64,000 bases of DNA. Source: an uncultured Clostridia bacterium. GTDB taxonomy: Bacteria > Bacillota > Clostridia > TANB77 > CAG-508. A program made the translations under genes and the position numbers. A model generated the notes under the pieces. The model was not told the origin of the DNA. It worked only from the letters and a program-made list of their open reading frames with translations, and ran no database searches. Shown here one piece after another: positions 26,371 to 36,096 of the stretch. The stretch's first letter is position 1; every line of letters starts with the position of its first letter. The DNA lies in assembly GCA_934169725.1 (NCBI GenBank), contig CAKPOF010000001.1, positions 372,001 through 436,000 of the forward strand, written 5' to 3'.

Positions 26371-26581
26371 TATTAAATTCACTGTTTTAAATATTTAACT
26401 TGTAAAATTTAATAATATATTGTTTTTTCATACCTTGGTGTCACAAACCACATATTAAAATTACTTGTATGTAGTTTGCTCCAATTCGCACTCACTAATG
26501 TTCGTTTGATCGCTTACGCGGTATTTCAAAACAATATATTATTAAATAAAAAAGATTTATTGTATAACTGTAAATTGTAAT
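26371..26581 (-). mobile_element. MITE-like repeat, copy D
   Basis: A reverse-oriented copy with the core CATACCTTGGTGTCACAAAC and CCAATTCGCACTCACTAATG. The right end AACTGTAAATTGTAAT is good; the left end TATTAAATTCACTGTT is degenerate. It lies in the divergent gap between the HD-domain gene and the charged unknown gene. Confidence 0.8.
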
Positions 26582-26619
26582 ACGTAAATGTAATAAATAA
26601 AAAGAAAGGAATTGCAATT

Positions 26620-27909
26620 ATGAAATTATTAGGAGAAATAAATATAAATGGTAAAAAAAATAATTTGTATGTGGAAAAGGAAGACAAAACATATAAATAT
26701 TTTTTAGATGATAAATTTATTGGAGCATATGATCCAGATGTTATGGGAGAAAAATTAATTGTGTTTAGAGAAAATACAATTGAAAATGAACTTTCTGCAC
26801 AAATAAAAGATGAAATTGTACAGACTATTGAAAAAAGTGGAAAAGAAAAAGTAATTGAAGAAAATGATAAGAACTTACAATTTGATGAAGATGTAGTATA
26901 TTCAAAAAATACTAAAGAACCAAATAAAAATATTGAATTAGAAAAAGATGAAGAAAAATGTAAAAATAAGAATAATAAAATAGAATCAAAAAATACTAAA
27001 AATAACGAAGAAAAAAATGAAAATACTACAAAAAAGATAAACGTAAAACAAACAGTAAAGATGGATGCAATGGCTACTGATATGGATTCTATTGGAAAAC
27101 GTTTAGAAAAAGCAGGGAAAATTAGAGGGAATGATAAACATGCAAAATTAGGAATTGTTGAATCTGATCAAATTAGTAATCTTAGAGATGAAAATGGAAA
27201 TAAATTAAAAGGACAATCTTCAAGATATCAAGCTGTTGTTGTAACTAATGAAAAATCAAAAGATGGTGGCCAGATTGTTAAACCATTAGATATAGAAACT
27301 GATATGCAAGAAGGAACAAATCCAGCAAAAAGAAACTATCAAGTTAATCAAAATAAAAGTGTAAAAAAAGATGATGTTGTTACAAGATTAAAAATACAAG
27401 GTGAAGAAACTTTAGGAATAGAAAATGGAGAATATGGAGAATTAAATGTGTATCATTCAAGAAACAAAACTATAGGTGGAAAAGGTGTAGAAGGAAATCA
27501 TAGTTTAGATAAACAGTTAGAAACACCTAATGCTAAAAATATGATAGGAACAGATTCTAAAACTTTGAAATTATCTCAAGAATATCAAGATGGGTACCGT
27601 TCTGTAGAAAATTCATATCAAGAAGCAAAACAACATGAAAAAGATAATGGAGAACCATGTGATGAAATAGAAGTAGATGATATAGATGGAGATATTAATA
27701 CACACTCACATGATCATATAGACAGCATTGTAGAAGAAATAATGAAAAATGGTGAAGTTAATGAAAAATTTACAGAAAGAGAAGTAAAAGAAATGGTTAA
27801 TAAGGCATATCAAAACAAATCTAAAGATGAGTCACTAGAAGAATTTAAAGATAGAGTAGAAAATAGTATAGAAATTGATGCTGAACATATGAAAGGGGAA
27901 AGACATTAA
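26620..27909 (+). CDS. Large charged protein of unknown function (429 aa)
   Basis: A very polar, probably partly disordered protein. Residues 1-50 look like a small beta domain (INGKKNNLYVEKEDKTYKYF). Residues 85-135 are a low-complexity Lys/Asn/Glu linker (KNKNNKIESKNTKNNEEKN). The C-terminal 290 residues are more ordered, with DDVVTRLKIQGEETLGIENG, NVYHSRNKTIGGKGVEG and the acidic block DEIEVDDIDGDINTHSHDH. No signal peptide, membrane segment or enzyme motif is visible. AAAGGAA precedes the ATG. It is 28 bases upstream of metK, so co-transcription is likely. Unrecognised family. Confidence 0.7.
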   Translation: MKLLGEININGKKNNLYVEKEDKTYKYFLDDKFIGAYDPDVMGEKLIVFRENTIENELSAQIKDEIVQTIEKSGKEKVIEENDKNLQFDEDVVYSKNTKEPNKNIELEKDEEKCKNKNNKIESKNTKNNEEKNENTTKKINVKQTVKMDAMATDMDSIGKRLEKAGKIRGNDKHAKLGIVESDQISNLRDENGNKLKGQSSRYQAVVVTNEKSKDGGQIVKPLDIETDMQEGTNPAKRNYQVNQNKSVKKDDVVTRLKIQGEETLGIENGEYGELNVYHSRNKTIGGKGVEGNHSLDKQLETPNAKNMIGTDSKTLKLSQEYQDGYRSVENSYQEAKQHEKDNGEPCDEIEVDDIDGDINTHSHDHIDSIVEEIMKNGEVNEKFTEREVKEMVNKAYQNKSKDESLEEFKDRVENSIEIDAEHMKGERH

Positions 27910-27937
27910 ATTTTAAATTGAAGGGAAGTTTGAGGAT

Positions 27938-29047
27938 ATGAATAAATATTATTTTACATCTGAAAGTGTGACAGAAGGACACCCAGATAAGTTATGTGAT
28001 ACTATTTCAGATTGTATATTAGACGAATATTTAAAACAAGATAATAATTCTAGAGTGGCAGTTGAAACATTTGCATCAGGAAACAAAATAACTATTGCTG
28101 GTCAAATAACATCTAATGGAAATGTCGATATTGAAAAAATTGCAAGAAAAACAGTAGAAGATATTGGATATGACAATGAATATGTAGATATTAATTATAA
28201 AACATGTGATGTAGAAGTCAATATAACTAAGCAAAGTCCAGATATAGCGTTAGGTGTTAATACAGGAGGAGCTGGAGACCAAGGAATAATGTTTGGATTT
28301 GCATGTGATGAAACACCTGAATACATGCCATATGCTATTTCAATGGCACATAAATTAGCAAAAAGATTGACTGAAGCTAGAAAAAATAAAGAGATAAATT
28401 ATTTAAGACCAGATGGAAAAACACAAGTTACTGTAGAATATGAAAATGATAAACCTAAGAGAATTGAAAGTATCTTAATATCTGCACAACATAATGAAGA
28501 TATTAATCAGGAAACATTAAAAAAAGATATAATTAATAAGGTTATAAATTATGTTGTTCCTAAAAATATGATTGATAGAAATACAAAAATATATATAAAT
28601 CCTACAGGAAAATTTGTAATAGGTGGACCATTAGGGGATACTGGATTAACGGGAAGAAAAATAATAGTTGACACATATGGTGGATATAGTAGACATGGTG
28701 GAGGTGCATTTTCAGGAAAAGATGCAAGTAAAGTTGATAGATCTGCTGCATATATGTTAAGACATATTGCTAAAAATATTGTAGCTAATGGATATGCAAA
28801 AAAATGTGAAATACAAATTTCATACGCGATAGGAATGTCAGAGCCATTGTCAATTAATGTTAATACATTTGAAACAGAAACAATACCTAATGAAAAAATA
28901 ATAAGTAAAATAAAAAATAAATTTGATTTAACACCAAATGGAATTATAAAATACCTAACACTTGATAGACCGATATATTCATTAACAACGAATTACGGAC
29001 ATTTTGGAAAGAAAGAACTTTCGTGGGAAAAAATAATAAACTTTTAA
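27938..29047 (+). CDS. metK: S-adenosylmethionine synthetase
   Basis: The 369-residue protein is slightly shorter than the usual 380-400. Signatures: TSESVTEGHPDKLCD at the N-terminus, GAGDQGIMFGFA near residue 112, and the P-loop-like GGGAFSGKDASKVDRSAAY near residue 236. It makes SAM from methionine and ATP, feeding the window's methyltransferases and radical SAM enzymes. The short leader shows no SAM riboswitch. The undecaprenol kinase gene follows within 20 bases. Confidence 0.96.
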   Translation: MNKYYFTSESVTEGHPDKLCDTISDCILDEYLKQDNNSRVAVETFASGNKITIAGQITSNGNVDIEKIARKTVEDIGYDNEYVDINYKTCDVEVNITKQSPDIALGVNTGGAGDQGIMFGFACDETPEYMPYAISMAHKLAKRLTEARKNKEINYLRPDGKTQVTVEYENDKPKRIESILISAQHNEDINQETLKKDIINKVINYVVPKNMIDRNTKIYINPTGKFVIGGPLGDTGLTGRKIIVDTYGGYSRHGGGAFSGKDASKVDRSAAYMLRHIAKNIVANGYAKKCEIQISYAIGMSEPLSINVNTFETETIPNEKIISKIKNKFDLTPNGIIKYLTLDRPIYSLTTNYGHFGKKELSWEKIINF

Positions 29048-29066
29048 AATAATAAGGAAAATAAAT

Positions 29067-29465
29067 ATGAGTCAAATAGATAATATTAAAAATTTAAAAA
29101 AGAAAAGAAAAAAATTAATAAATAGTTTTAAATATGCTTTTAATGGGGTAGCAGAAGCATGGAAAAAAGAACAGAATATAAAAATTCATATTTTAATAAT
29201 GATTTTTGTAATAATTGCGGGTTTTTTATTAAAAATAAGTATAGCAGAATGGATAGTTTGTTTAATACTATTTGCTATGGTTATATCACTAGAATTAATA
29301 AATACTGCAATAGAGATTACTGTAGATATTGCTATGCCTAAAATAAATGAAAAAGCTAAATTTGCAAAAGATATATCAGCAGGTGCAGTTTTATTTTCTG
29401 CTATTATATCTGCAATAATAGGGATAATAATATTTTTACCTAAAATAATAATGTTTAAGGGTTGA
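29067..29465 (+). CDS. dgkA: Undecaprenol/diacylglycerol kinase (DgkA family)
   Basis: The 132-residue protein has a basic N-terminus, then NSFKYAFNGVAEAWKKEQN and IKIHILIMIF, a second helix (ISIAEWIVCLILFAMVIS), the catalytic ELINTAIEITVDIAMP and a third helix after KDISAGAVLFSAI. This is the trimeric membrane kinase of the DgkA fold. In Gram-positive bacteria it phosphorylates undecaprenol, recycling the cell-wall lipid carrier. Lies close behind metK. Confidence 0.93.
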   Translation: MSQIDNIKNLKKKRKKLINSFKYAFNGVAEAWKKEQNIKIHILIMIFVIIAGFLLKISIAEWIVCLILFAMVISLELINTAIEITVDIAMPKINEKAKFAKDISAGAVLFSAIISAIIGIIIFLPKIIMFKG

Positions 29466-29491
29466 ACTTTTGTATTATTATAGTATATAAT
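29462..29491 (+). promoter_or_regulatory. Promoter of the pta-ackA-ackA-guaB run
   Basis: TTGAAC and TATAAT with an 18-base spacer directly before pta, overlapping the dgkA stop. Confidence 0.55.
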
Positions 29492-29512
29492 GAGTAAAAA
29501 AGGAGGCAAAAA

Positions 29513-30508
29513 ATGGCTTTTATAGATGAAATAAAAGAAAGAGCGAAAAAAGAAATAAAAACAATTATACTTCCAGAAGCGGAAGATATAAGAGTACTAA
29601 AGGCAACAGAAAAAGTATTAACAGAGAAGTATGCAAATATTATATTAATTGGGAATGAAGAAAAAATTCTAGAAAAAGCAAAATCAAATAAAGTAAATAT
29701 TGAAGGTGCTAGAATAATAGATCCAGAAAATTCTAAAGATTATAGTAAATATGTAGAACTATTATTTGAATTGAGAAAAAACAAAGGAATGACTATTGAA
29801 AAGGCAAAAGAATTAGTGTTAAATCCTGTATATTATGGAATGCTAATGGTAAAAGATAACATGGCAGATGGATTAGTTTCAGGAGCTGCCAATTCGACAT
29901 CAGATACATTAAGACCTGCATTACAAATTTTAAAAACTGCACCAGATACAAAATTGGTTTCTGCTTTTTTTGTTATGGTTGTTCCTGATTGTGAATATGG
30001 AGAAAATGGTGTATTTATATTTGGAGATAGTGGTTTAAATGAAAATCCTAATCCAGATCAATTATCAGAAATAGCAATATCTTCAAGTAAAAGTTTTAAA
30101 CAATTAGTTGGAAAAGAACCAAAAGTTGCAATGTTATCATATTCTACTTATGGAAGTGCACATTCAGAGTTAACAGAAAAAGTTATAGAAGCAACAAAAT
30201 TGACAAAAGAAAAAGATGCAACTTTATTAATTGATGGTGAATTACAATTAGATGCTGCAATAGTTCCAGAAATTGCAAAATCAAAAGCACCAGGTAGTTC
30301 ATTAGAAGGAAATGCAAATGTGTTAATATTTCCTGATTTAGATTCAGGAAATATAGGTTATAAATTGGTTCAAAGATTAGCAAAAGCAGAGGCTTATGGA
30401 CCGTTATGCCAAGGAATAGCAAAACCTGTAAATGACTTATCAAGAGGATGCAATAGTGACGATATAGCAGGAGTAGTAGCAATAACAGCTGTTCAAGCTC
30501 AAAAATAA
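29513..30508 (+). CDS. pta: Phosphate acetyltransferase
   Basis: The 331-residue length fits the short bacterial Pta. Visible motifs: TIILPEAEDIRVLKA, ADGLVSGAANSTSDTLRP near residue 118, VPDCEYGENGVFIFGDSGLN and the C-terminal NVLIFPDLDSGNIGYKLVQR with GPLCQGIAKPVNDLSRG. It exchanges CoA for phosphate on acetyl-CoA to give acetyl phosphate. AAAGGAGG precedes the ATG. Immediately followed by two acetate kinase genes, completing the acetate-forming ATP route. Confidence 0.96.
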   Translation: MAFIDEIKERAKKEIKTIILPEAEDIRVLKATEKVLTEKYANIILIGNEEKILEKAKSNKVNIEGARIIDPENSKDYSKYVELLFELRKNKGMTIEKAKELVLNPVYYGMLMVKDNMADGLVSGAANSTSDTLRPALQILKTAPDTKLVSAFFVMVVPDCEYGENGVFIFGDSGLNENPNPDQLSEIAISSSKSFKQLVGKEPKVAMLSYSTYGSAHSELTEKVIEATKLTKEKDATLLIDGELQLDAAIVPEIAKSKAPGSSLEGNANVLIFPDLDSGNIGYKLVQRLAKAEAYGPLCQGIAKPVNDLSRGCNSDDIAGVVAITAVQAQK

Positions 30509-30534
30509 TTATATAATTGATAAGGAGAAAGCTT

Positions 30535-31725
30535 ATGAAAATATTAGTCTTAAATTCAGGAAGTTCTTCTTTAAAATATCAAGTAATAGATATGGAAACA
30601 GAAGAGGTTTTAGCTAAAGGTTATTTTGAAAGAATAGGACAGGCAGATTCTTTTTTAACACATAAGGTAAAAGGTGAAAAACGTAAGTTTGAACATTATG
30701 CTAAAAATCATGATAAAGCAATTTCTTTTGTGTTAAGTAGGTTAACAAATCCTCATTATGGAGTTATAAAAAGTTTAGAAGAATTGGATGGAATAGGACA
30801 TAGAGTTGTACATGGTGGTGAAAAATTCACAAAACCTGTAATAATAACAGATAAAGTAATAGAAGATATAGAAAAATGTGTAGAATTGGCACCATTGCAT
30901 AATCCAGCAGCAATACTTGGAATAAAGGCATGTCAAAAAATAGCTCCAAATATAAAAATGGTTGCAGTTTTTGACACAGCATTTCACCAATCTTTATCAA
31001 AAGAGAAATATTTATATCCGATTTCTACTAAATATTACGAAAAATATGGAATAAGAAAGTATGGCTTTCATGGGATGTCACATCAATTTGTTTCAAATAG
31101 AGTGGCAGAAATAGTTGGAAAGAAAATAACAGAATTAAAAATTATAAATTGCCATTTGGGACAAGGAGCAAGTGTATGTGCAATAAACCAAGGTGAATCT
31201 ATGGAAATAAGCATGGGACTAACTCCATTAGGTGGAATATCAATGGGAACAAGAAGTGGAGATTTAGACCCATCGGTTGTAACATATATTATGAAAAAAG
31301 AAAAAATTTCTCCAGAAAAAATGGAAAATATATTAAATAAAGAATCTGGAGCATATGGTATATCTGGAGTTTCAGTTGACTTTAGAGATATAGAAGCTGA
31401 AGCAGCAACAGGAGATGAAAGGTCAATATTGTCTTTAGATAATTTTCATTATCTTGTAGCTAGTTATGTGGCAAAATGTGCTGTAGCAATGAATGGATTT
31501 GATATATTAACATTTACAGCAGGTGTGGGAGAAAAAGGCCAAGATTCGAGAGAAGCAATTTGTAAATATTTAGACGTTTTTGGTGTAAAAATTGATAAAG
31601 AATATAATCAAAAAGTAAAAGGTTTTGAAGCTGAAATCTCTGCTTCAGATTCAAAAATTAGGACATTTGTAATTCCAACAAATGAAGAATTAATGATAGC
31701 AAGAGAAACTGTAAAAGCAAAATAA
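30535..31725 (+). CDS. ackA: Acetate kinase, copy 1
   Basis: The 396-residue acetokinase begins MKILVLNSGSSSLKYQVI. Key residues of the family are visible: N in NSGSSS, R in GHRVVHGG, the catalytic D in FDTAFH, R in MGTRSGDLDP and E in PTNEELMIA. Two changes stand out: GFHGMSH instead of GFHGTSH, and GVGEKGQD where GxGEN is usual. AAGGAG precedes the ATG at 30535; an in-frame TTG six codons earlier lies before the ribosome binding site and is not the start. It makes ATP and acetate from acetyl phosphate. Confidence 0.95.
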   Translation: MKILVLNSGSSSLKYQVIDMETEEVLAKGYFERIGQADSFLTHKVKGEKRKFEHYAKNHDKAISFVLSRLTNPHYGVIKSLEELDGIGHRVVHGGEKFTKPVIITDKVIEDIEKCVELAPLHNPAAILGIKACQKIAPNIKMVAVFDTAFHQSLSKEKYLYPISTKYYEKYGIRKYGFHGMSHQFVSNRVAEIVGKKITELKIINCHLGQGASVCAINQGESMEISMGLTPLGGISMGTRSGDLDPSVVTYIMKKEKISPEKMENILNKESGAYGISGVSVDFRDIEAEAATGDERSILSLDNFHYLVASYVAKCAVAMNGFDILTFTAGVGEKGQDSREAICKYLDVFGVKIDKEYNQKVKGFEAEISASDSKIRTFVIPTNEELMIARETVKAK

Positions 31726-31759
31726 TAATAAAGTTATATAAATATTTTAGGAGGAAAAG

Positions 31760-32956
31760 ATGAAAATTTTAGTTTTGAATTGTGGAAGCTCATCATTGAA
31801 GTATCAATTAATCAATATGGATACAGATGAAGTAATGGCTTCAGGAAAATATGAAAGAATAGGAGAAGATGAAGCTTTTATCACACATAAAGTTGCTGGA
31901 CGCAAAGTAGAAATAAAAAAAGCAGCATATAATCATAAAGAAGCTATTCAATTTACATTAGAACAATTTACTAATCCAGAATATAAGGTAATTGATTCTT
32001 TGAATGAAATTAATGCTATAGGACACAGAATGGTGCATGGAGGAGAAAAGATAACAGAATCTGTAATAATAACAGATGAAACAATAAAAATAGTGGAAGA
32101 ATGTGTTGATTTAGCACCATTACACAATCCTGCATGTATTTTAGGAATTGAGGCATGTAAAGAAGTTATGCCAGAAAAACCAATGGTAGGAGTATTTGAT
32201 ACAGCATTTCATTCAACAATTGAAAAAGATAAATATATATATCCAATACCATATGAATATTACAAAAAATATGGCATAAGAAAGTATGGATTCCATGGAA
32301 CTTCACATATGTATGTATCTAAAAGATTAGCAGAAATAGAAAATAAGTCATTAGATGGTACTAAAATAATTACATGTCATTTAGGACAAGGTTCTAGTAT
32401 TTGTGCTATAAAAGATGGAAAATCAGTAGATACTAGTATGGGATTAACACCAGTAGGAGGTTTACCAATGGTAACAAGAAGTGGAGACTTAGATCCATCT
32501 GTTGTAACATTTATTATGAAAAAAGAAAATATCAAACCACAAGAGATGGAAGATATTTTAAATAAAAAATCTGGATTATCTAGTATTTCTAATATGGCAC
32601 CAGATTTTAGAGTTATAGAAGAAGAATCAAATAATGGTATAGAAAGTGCAAAAATAGCAATAGAACAATTTAATTATTCAATTGCAAGTTACATTGCTAA
32701 ATATGCAGTAGCAATGAATGGGGTAGACTATATTATATTCACAGGTGGAATTGGAGAAAATCAAATAAATATCAGAAAAGGAATTTGTGAAAAATTAGAA
32801 TTTATGGGTGTTAAATTGAATCTTGATAATAACAACATGAGAGGAGAAGAAAAAGTAATATCAACAGATGATTCTAAAATTAAAGTTTATGTAATCCCAA
32901 CAAACGAAGAACTAATGATAGCAAAAGAAACAAAAAGATTAATAGAAAATAAATAA
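31760..32956 (+). CDS. ackA: Acetate kinase, copy 2 (tandem paralogue)
   Basis: This 398-residue protein aligns along its full length with copy 1, 34 bases upstream. The catalytic residues are kept (NCGSSSLK, GHRMVHGG, FDTAFH, TRSGDLDP, TNEELMIA), as are GFHGTSH and GIGENQ. However, the first Gly of the MGTRSGD loop is Val (MVTRSGDLDP). Copy 1 therefore looks better in one loop and copy 2 in others. AGGAGG precedes the ATG. The pair probably arose by duplication; different substrate preference or regulation is possible. Confidence 0.94.
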   Translation: MKILVLNCGSSSLKYQLINMDTDEVMASGKYERIGEDEAFITHKVAGRKVEIKKAAYNHKEAIQFTLEQFTNPEYKVIDSLNEINAIGHRMVHGGEKITESVIITDETIKIVEECVDLAPLHNPACILGIEACKEVMPEKPMVGVFDTAFHSTIEKDKYIYPIPYEYYKKYGIRKYGFHGTSHMYVSKRLAEIENKSLDGTKIITCHLGQGSSICAIKDGKSVDTSMGLTPVGGLPMVTRSGDLDPSVVTFIMKKENIKPQEMEDILNKKSGLSSISNMAPDFRVIEEESNNGIESAKIAIEQFNYSIASYIAKYAVAMNGVDYIIFTGGIGENQINIRKGICEKLEFMGVKLNLDNNNMRGEEKVISTDDSKIKVYVIPTNEELMIAKETKRLIENK

Positions 32957-32972
32957 AAAAAGGAGTAGAATT

Positions 32973-34478
32973 ATGGCAAAGATTTTAAAAGATATTTCTA
33001 GAACTTTCAATGAGTTTTTATTATTACCAAATTTAACAGATGAAAGATGTATACCCAATAAGGTATCTTTAAGAACACCATTGGTAAAATTTAAAAAAGG
33101 TGAAGATGCAAAATATTATGCAAATGTACCTATGATATCTGCCATTATGCAATCAGTTTCAGGTGTAGAAATGGGCATAGCGTTAGCAAGAGAAGGTGGA
33201 GTAGCATTTATATATGGTTCACAATCAATAGAATCACAAGCTGAAATGGTAAGACAAGTAAAAAAACATAAAGCAGGATTTATAACAAGTGATTCAAATG
33301 TAAAATCAGGAACACCATTAAAAGATGTTATAAGTTTAATTGAAAAAACGGGACATTCGACTGTTATGATTACAGAAGATGGTACAGCAAATGGTAAATT
33401 TATAGGATTAGTAACAGATAAAGATTATAGAATATCAAGAGATGATATGAATGCTCCAATTGATAATTATATGACAGAAAAAGAGCAAACTGTATGGGCA
33501 CATGAAGGGATATCATTAGCAGAAGCAAATAATATTATATGGGAAAATAAAATAGCATGTTTACCAATCTTAACAGATGAAGGAAACTTAAAATATTTAG
33601 TATTTAGAAAAGATTATGAAGAAAGAAAAAATAATCCAAATTCTTTACTTGATGAAAATAAAAGATATATTGTAGGAGCTGGAATTAATACTAGAGATTA
33701 TGAAGAAAGAATTCCTGCTTTAGTTGATGCAGGTGTAGATATGGTTTGTATGGACTCCTCTGATGGATATTCAGTATGGCAAAAAAATACAATTGATTTT
33801 GTAAGAGCTAAATATGGAGATTCAGTAAAAATTGGAGCTGGAAATGTAGTAGATAAAGAAGGATTTAGATATTTAGCAGAAGCAGGTGCTGATTTTATAA
33901 AAGTTGGAGTTGGAGGAGGTTCAATTTGTATCACTCGTGAAACAAAAGGTATAGGACGTGGACAAGCTTCAGCGTTGATAGATGTAGTAGCAGCTCGTGA
34001 TGAATATTTTGAAGAAACAGGAATTTACATCCCAGTATGTTCAGATGGAGGAATAGTACACGATCATCATATAACAATTGCCTTAGCTTTAGGTGCTGAT
34101 TTTGTTATGATGGGAAGATATTTTGCTAGATTTGACGAAAGCCCAACAAGAGTTGTTAAAAAAGGAAATGGATATGTAAAAGAATATTGGGGAGAAGGAT
34201 CTAGTAGAGCTAGAAACTGGCAAAGATATGATATGGGAGGAGCTAAAAAACTTTCTTTTGAAGAAGGTGTTGATTCATATATTCCATATGCAGGAAAATT
34301 AAAAGACAATTTAGCTGTAACATGTGCTAAAATAAAATCAACAATGTGTAATTGTGGAAGTGTAACAATCCCTGAATTACATGAAAAAGCAAGATTAACA
34401 TTAGTTTCAGATGTTAGTATTTCAGAAGGAAGTGCACATGACGTTATTTTAAAAGAAATAGATAACCAATATAAATAA
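32973..34478 (+). CDS. guaB: Inosine-5'-monophosphate dehydrogenase
   Basis: The 501-residue protein has the split TIM barrel with an inserted CBS pair (residues ~110-215, including TVMITEDGTANGKFIGLVTD). The catalytic loop is VGGGSICITRETKGIGRGQ, with the nucleophilic Cys near residue 317. VCSDGGIVHDHHITIALALGA and the flap GEGSSRARNWQRY follow. It oxidises IMP to XMP, committing purines to GTP. AAAGGAG precedes the ATG, 16 bases after ackA copy 2, so it may be co-transcribed with the acetate genes. Confidence 0.95.
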   Translation: MAKILKDISRTFNEFLLLPNLTDERCIPNKVSLRTPLVKFKKGEDAKYYANVPMISAIMQSVSGVEMGIALAREGGVAFIYGSQSIESQAEMVRQVKKHKAGFITSDSNVKSGTPLKDVISLIEKTGHSTVMITEDGTANGKFIGLVTDKDYRISRDDMNAPIDNYMTEKEQTVWAHEGISLAEANNIIWENKIACLPILTDEGNLKYLVFRKDYEERKNNPNSLLDENKRYIVGAGINTRDYEERIPALVDAGVDMVCMDSSDGYSVWQKNTIDFVRAKYGDSVKIGAGNVVDKEGFRYLAEAGADFIKVGVGGGSICITRETKGIGRGQASALIDVVAARDEYFEETGIYIPVCSDGGIVHDHHITIALALGADFVMMGRYFARFDESPTRVVKKGNGYVKEYWGEGSSRARNWQRYDMGGAKKLSFEEGVDSYIPYAGKLKDNLAVTCAKIKSTMCNCGSVTIPELHEKARLTLVSDVSISEGSAHDVILKEIDNQYK

Positions 34479-34485
34479 GAAAATA

Positions 34486-34524
34486 AAGAAGGTATAATTT
34501 TAATTTGTTATACCTTCTTTAAAA
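34486..34524 (+). terminator. Terminator after guaB
   Basis: AAGAAGGTATAA and TTATACCTTCTT form a 12-bp stem followed by TAAAATTTT; on the other strand it can also serve the convergent flippase gene. Confidence 0.75.
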
Positions 34525-36037
34525 TTTTGAGGATTTAGGTCGTTCTCGCATATAAAAAAAGTTAAAACATTTAAAAAGATGCAGAAAAAATATGTAAGTT
34601 AGTATAAATAGAAAAATTAATAATAAAAAATTATTAATGAAAAACATTTTAAATACTATTATTAAACAACAAGAAAAAACACAAGAGAGTATAGGAAAAA
34701 CAATAAAATCAGTTACATTAATATGATATTTTATCCTCTTCTTTAATTGAAGAATACTTATTGTAAAATTTAACAATTCACTAACAAAAATACTAAAGAT
34801 ATATCCATACATTCCATATACAGGTACAATAAAAAATATTATTGAAATAGTTGTCAACAAATCTAAAATATTGCAAAACATAACACTTACTTGTTCATTA
34901 ATTCCTTTTAACATATTATCTATAATATTATCTATATAAATAAAAAATATAAGAGGAGACAAAATTTTAATCCATTTACCAGGTTCAATTGATTGATATA
35001 CAATAAGACTTATATCATTAGAAAATAAAAAAAACATAAAGGTAATACCAATAGAAAAGATAAATGTTACTTTAAAAATAACATTACAAACAGATTGTAA
35101 CCTTTTGTAATTTTTACAAGTTAATAATCTGGAAAATTCAGGAACAAGTAAATTACTAAAAGAAGATATAAAAACATTTGCAAACAAAATAACAGGCATT
35201 ACCATACCGACTAATTAATCCATAGTTAGATACGGCTAAAGAATAAGTCATACCAGAAAGAACTAACCTAGCAGGTATTAAAAATTGTTTTAATGACGAT
35301 AATCCAGAACGAATGCAAGATGTAATAGAAATAGGAAAAGCAATAAAAAATATTCTTTTTTTCATTTGCATAGGTAAATATCTTTTATTGATATATTTTC
35401 TAGTATCAATAATATAAAAACCAATATTAAGTACAAATGAAAATAATTCAGAAATAACATCTGCTAAAATTAATATTGTACATACTGATTCTATGTTAGA
35501 TATATCATTATTCCTTTGAAATAGTAAAAATGTAAAAATAATTTTTACAAAGATTTCTAATATTTGTGAAATTGCACTTTTGTATGGTTTTTCAACAGAT
35601 GAAAAATAACCATTAATAACAGAAGAAATTGAAATTAATGGTAATCCTAAAGAAATACAATATATAGGAATATTAGAAATAGAATTTTTTAGTAAGATAG
35701 AAGAAATTATAGGCGCAAACAATATTGTAATAATAGAAATAATAATACTTGATAATATAGAAAATATACAACATGTTTTTACAGCTTTTAAACCATTTAG
35801 ATAATTATGTTTAGCAAATTCTTCAGATACAATACAAGTGCAGGCTGTTCCAATACCAGAAGTAGATAAAATAATAGCAAATGAGTATATTGTCATAAGT
35901 AAACTAAAAATTCCAATAGCTTCAGAACCGATTTTATTTGCAATATACATGTTAAAAACTAAACCTATAATACGCATTATAAGAGTAGTAAATGTTAGTA
36001 TTAAACCATTAACCAAAAATAAATTTCTTTTTCTCAA
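34519..36037 (-). pseudogene. SpoVB/MurJ-like polysaccharide flippase, one frameshift
   Basis: Two overlapping reverse frames make one protein of about 500 residues with roughly 12-14 membrane helices. The first part starts MRKRNLFLVNGLILTF and includes GIFSLLMTIYSFAIILSTSGI. It then reads SNYGLISRYG, where a one-base shift near 35195 leads to MVMPVILFANVFISSF, SNLLVPEFSRL and the rest. Order and motifs match stage V sporulation protein B and related MATE-like exporters that move lipid-linked cell-wall intermediates. With a single shift, a sequencing error is as plausible as inactivation. The last residues (RERPKSSKF) come from sequence resembling a dispersed repeat. Confidence 0.78.
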
Positions 36038-36096
36038 ATGATCACCTTTTTAATGATATTTTAAAAAAAGAAATTTATGATTAAAGATAATATTTT

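Noticed and set aside
26582..26619. SAM riboswitch for metK
   Set aside because: The leader before the co-transcribed unknown gene is too short, and no SAM-I core is visible before metK.
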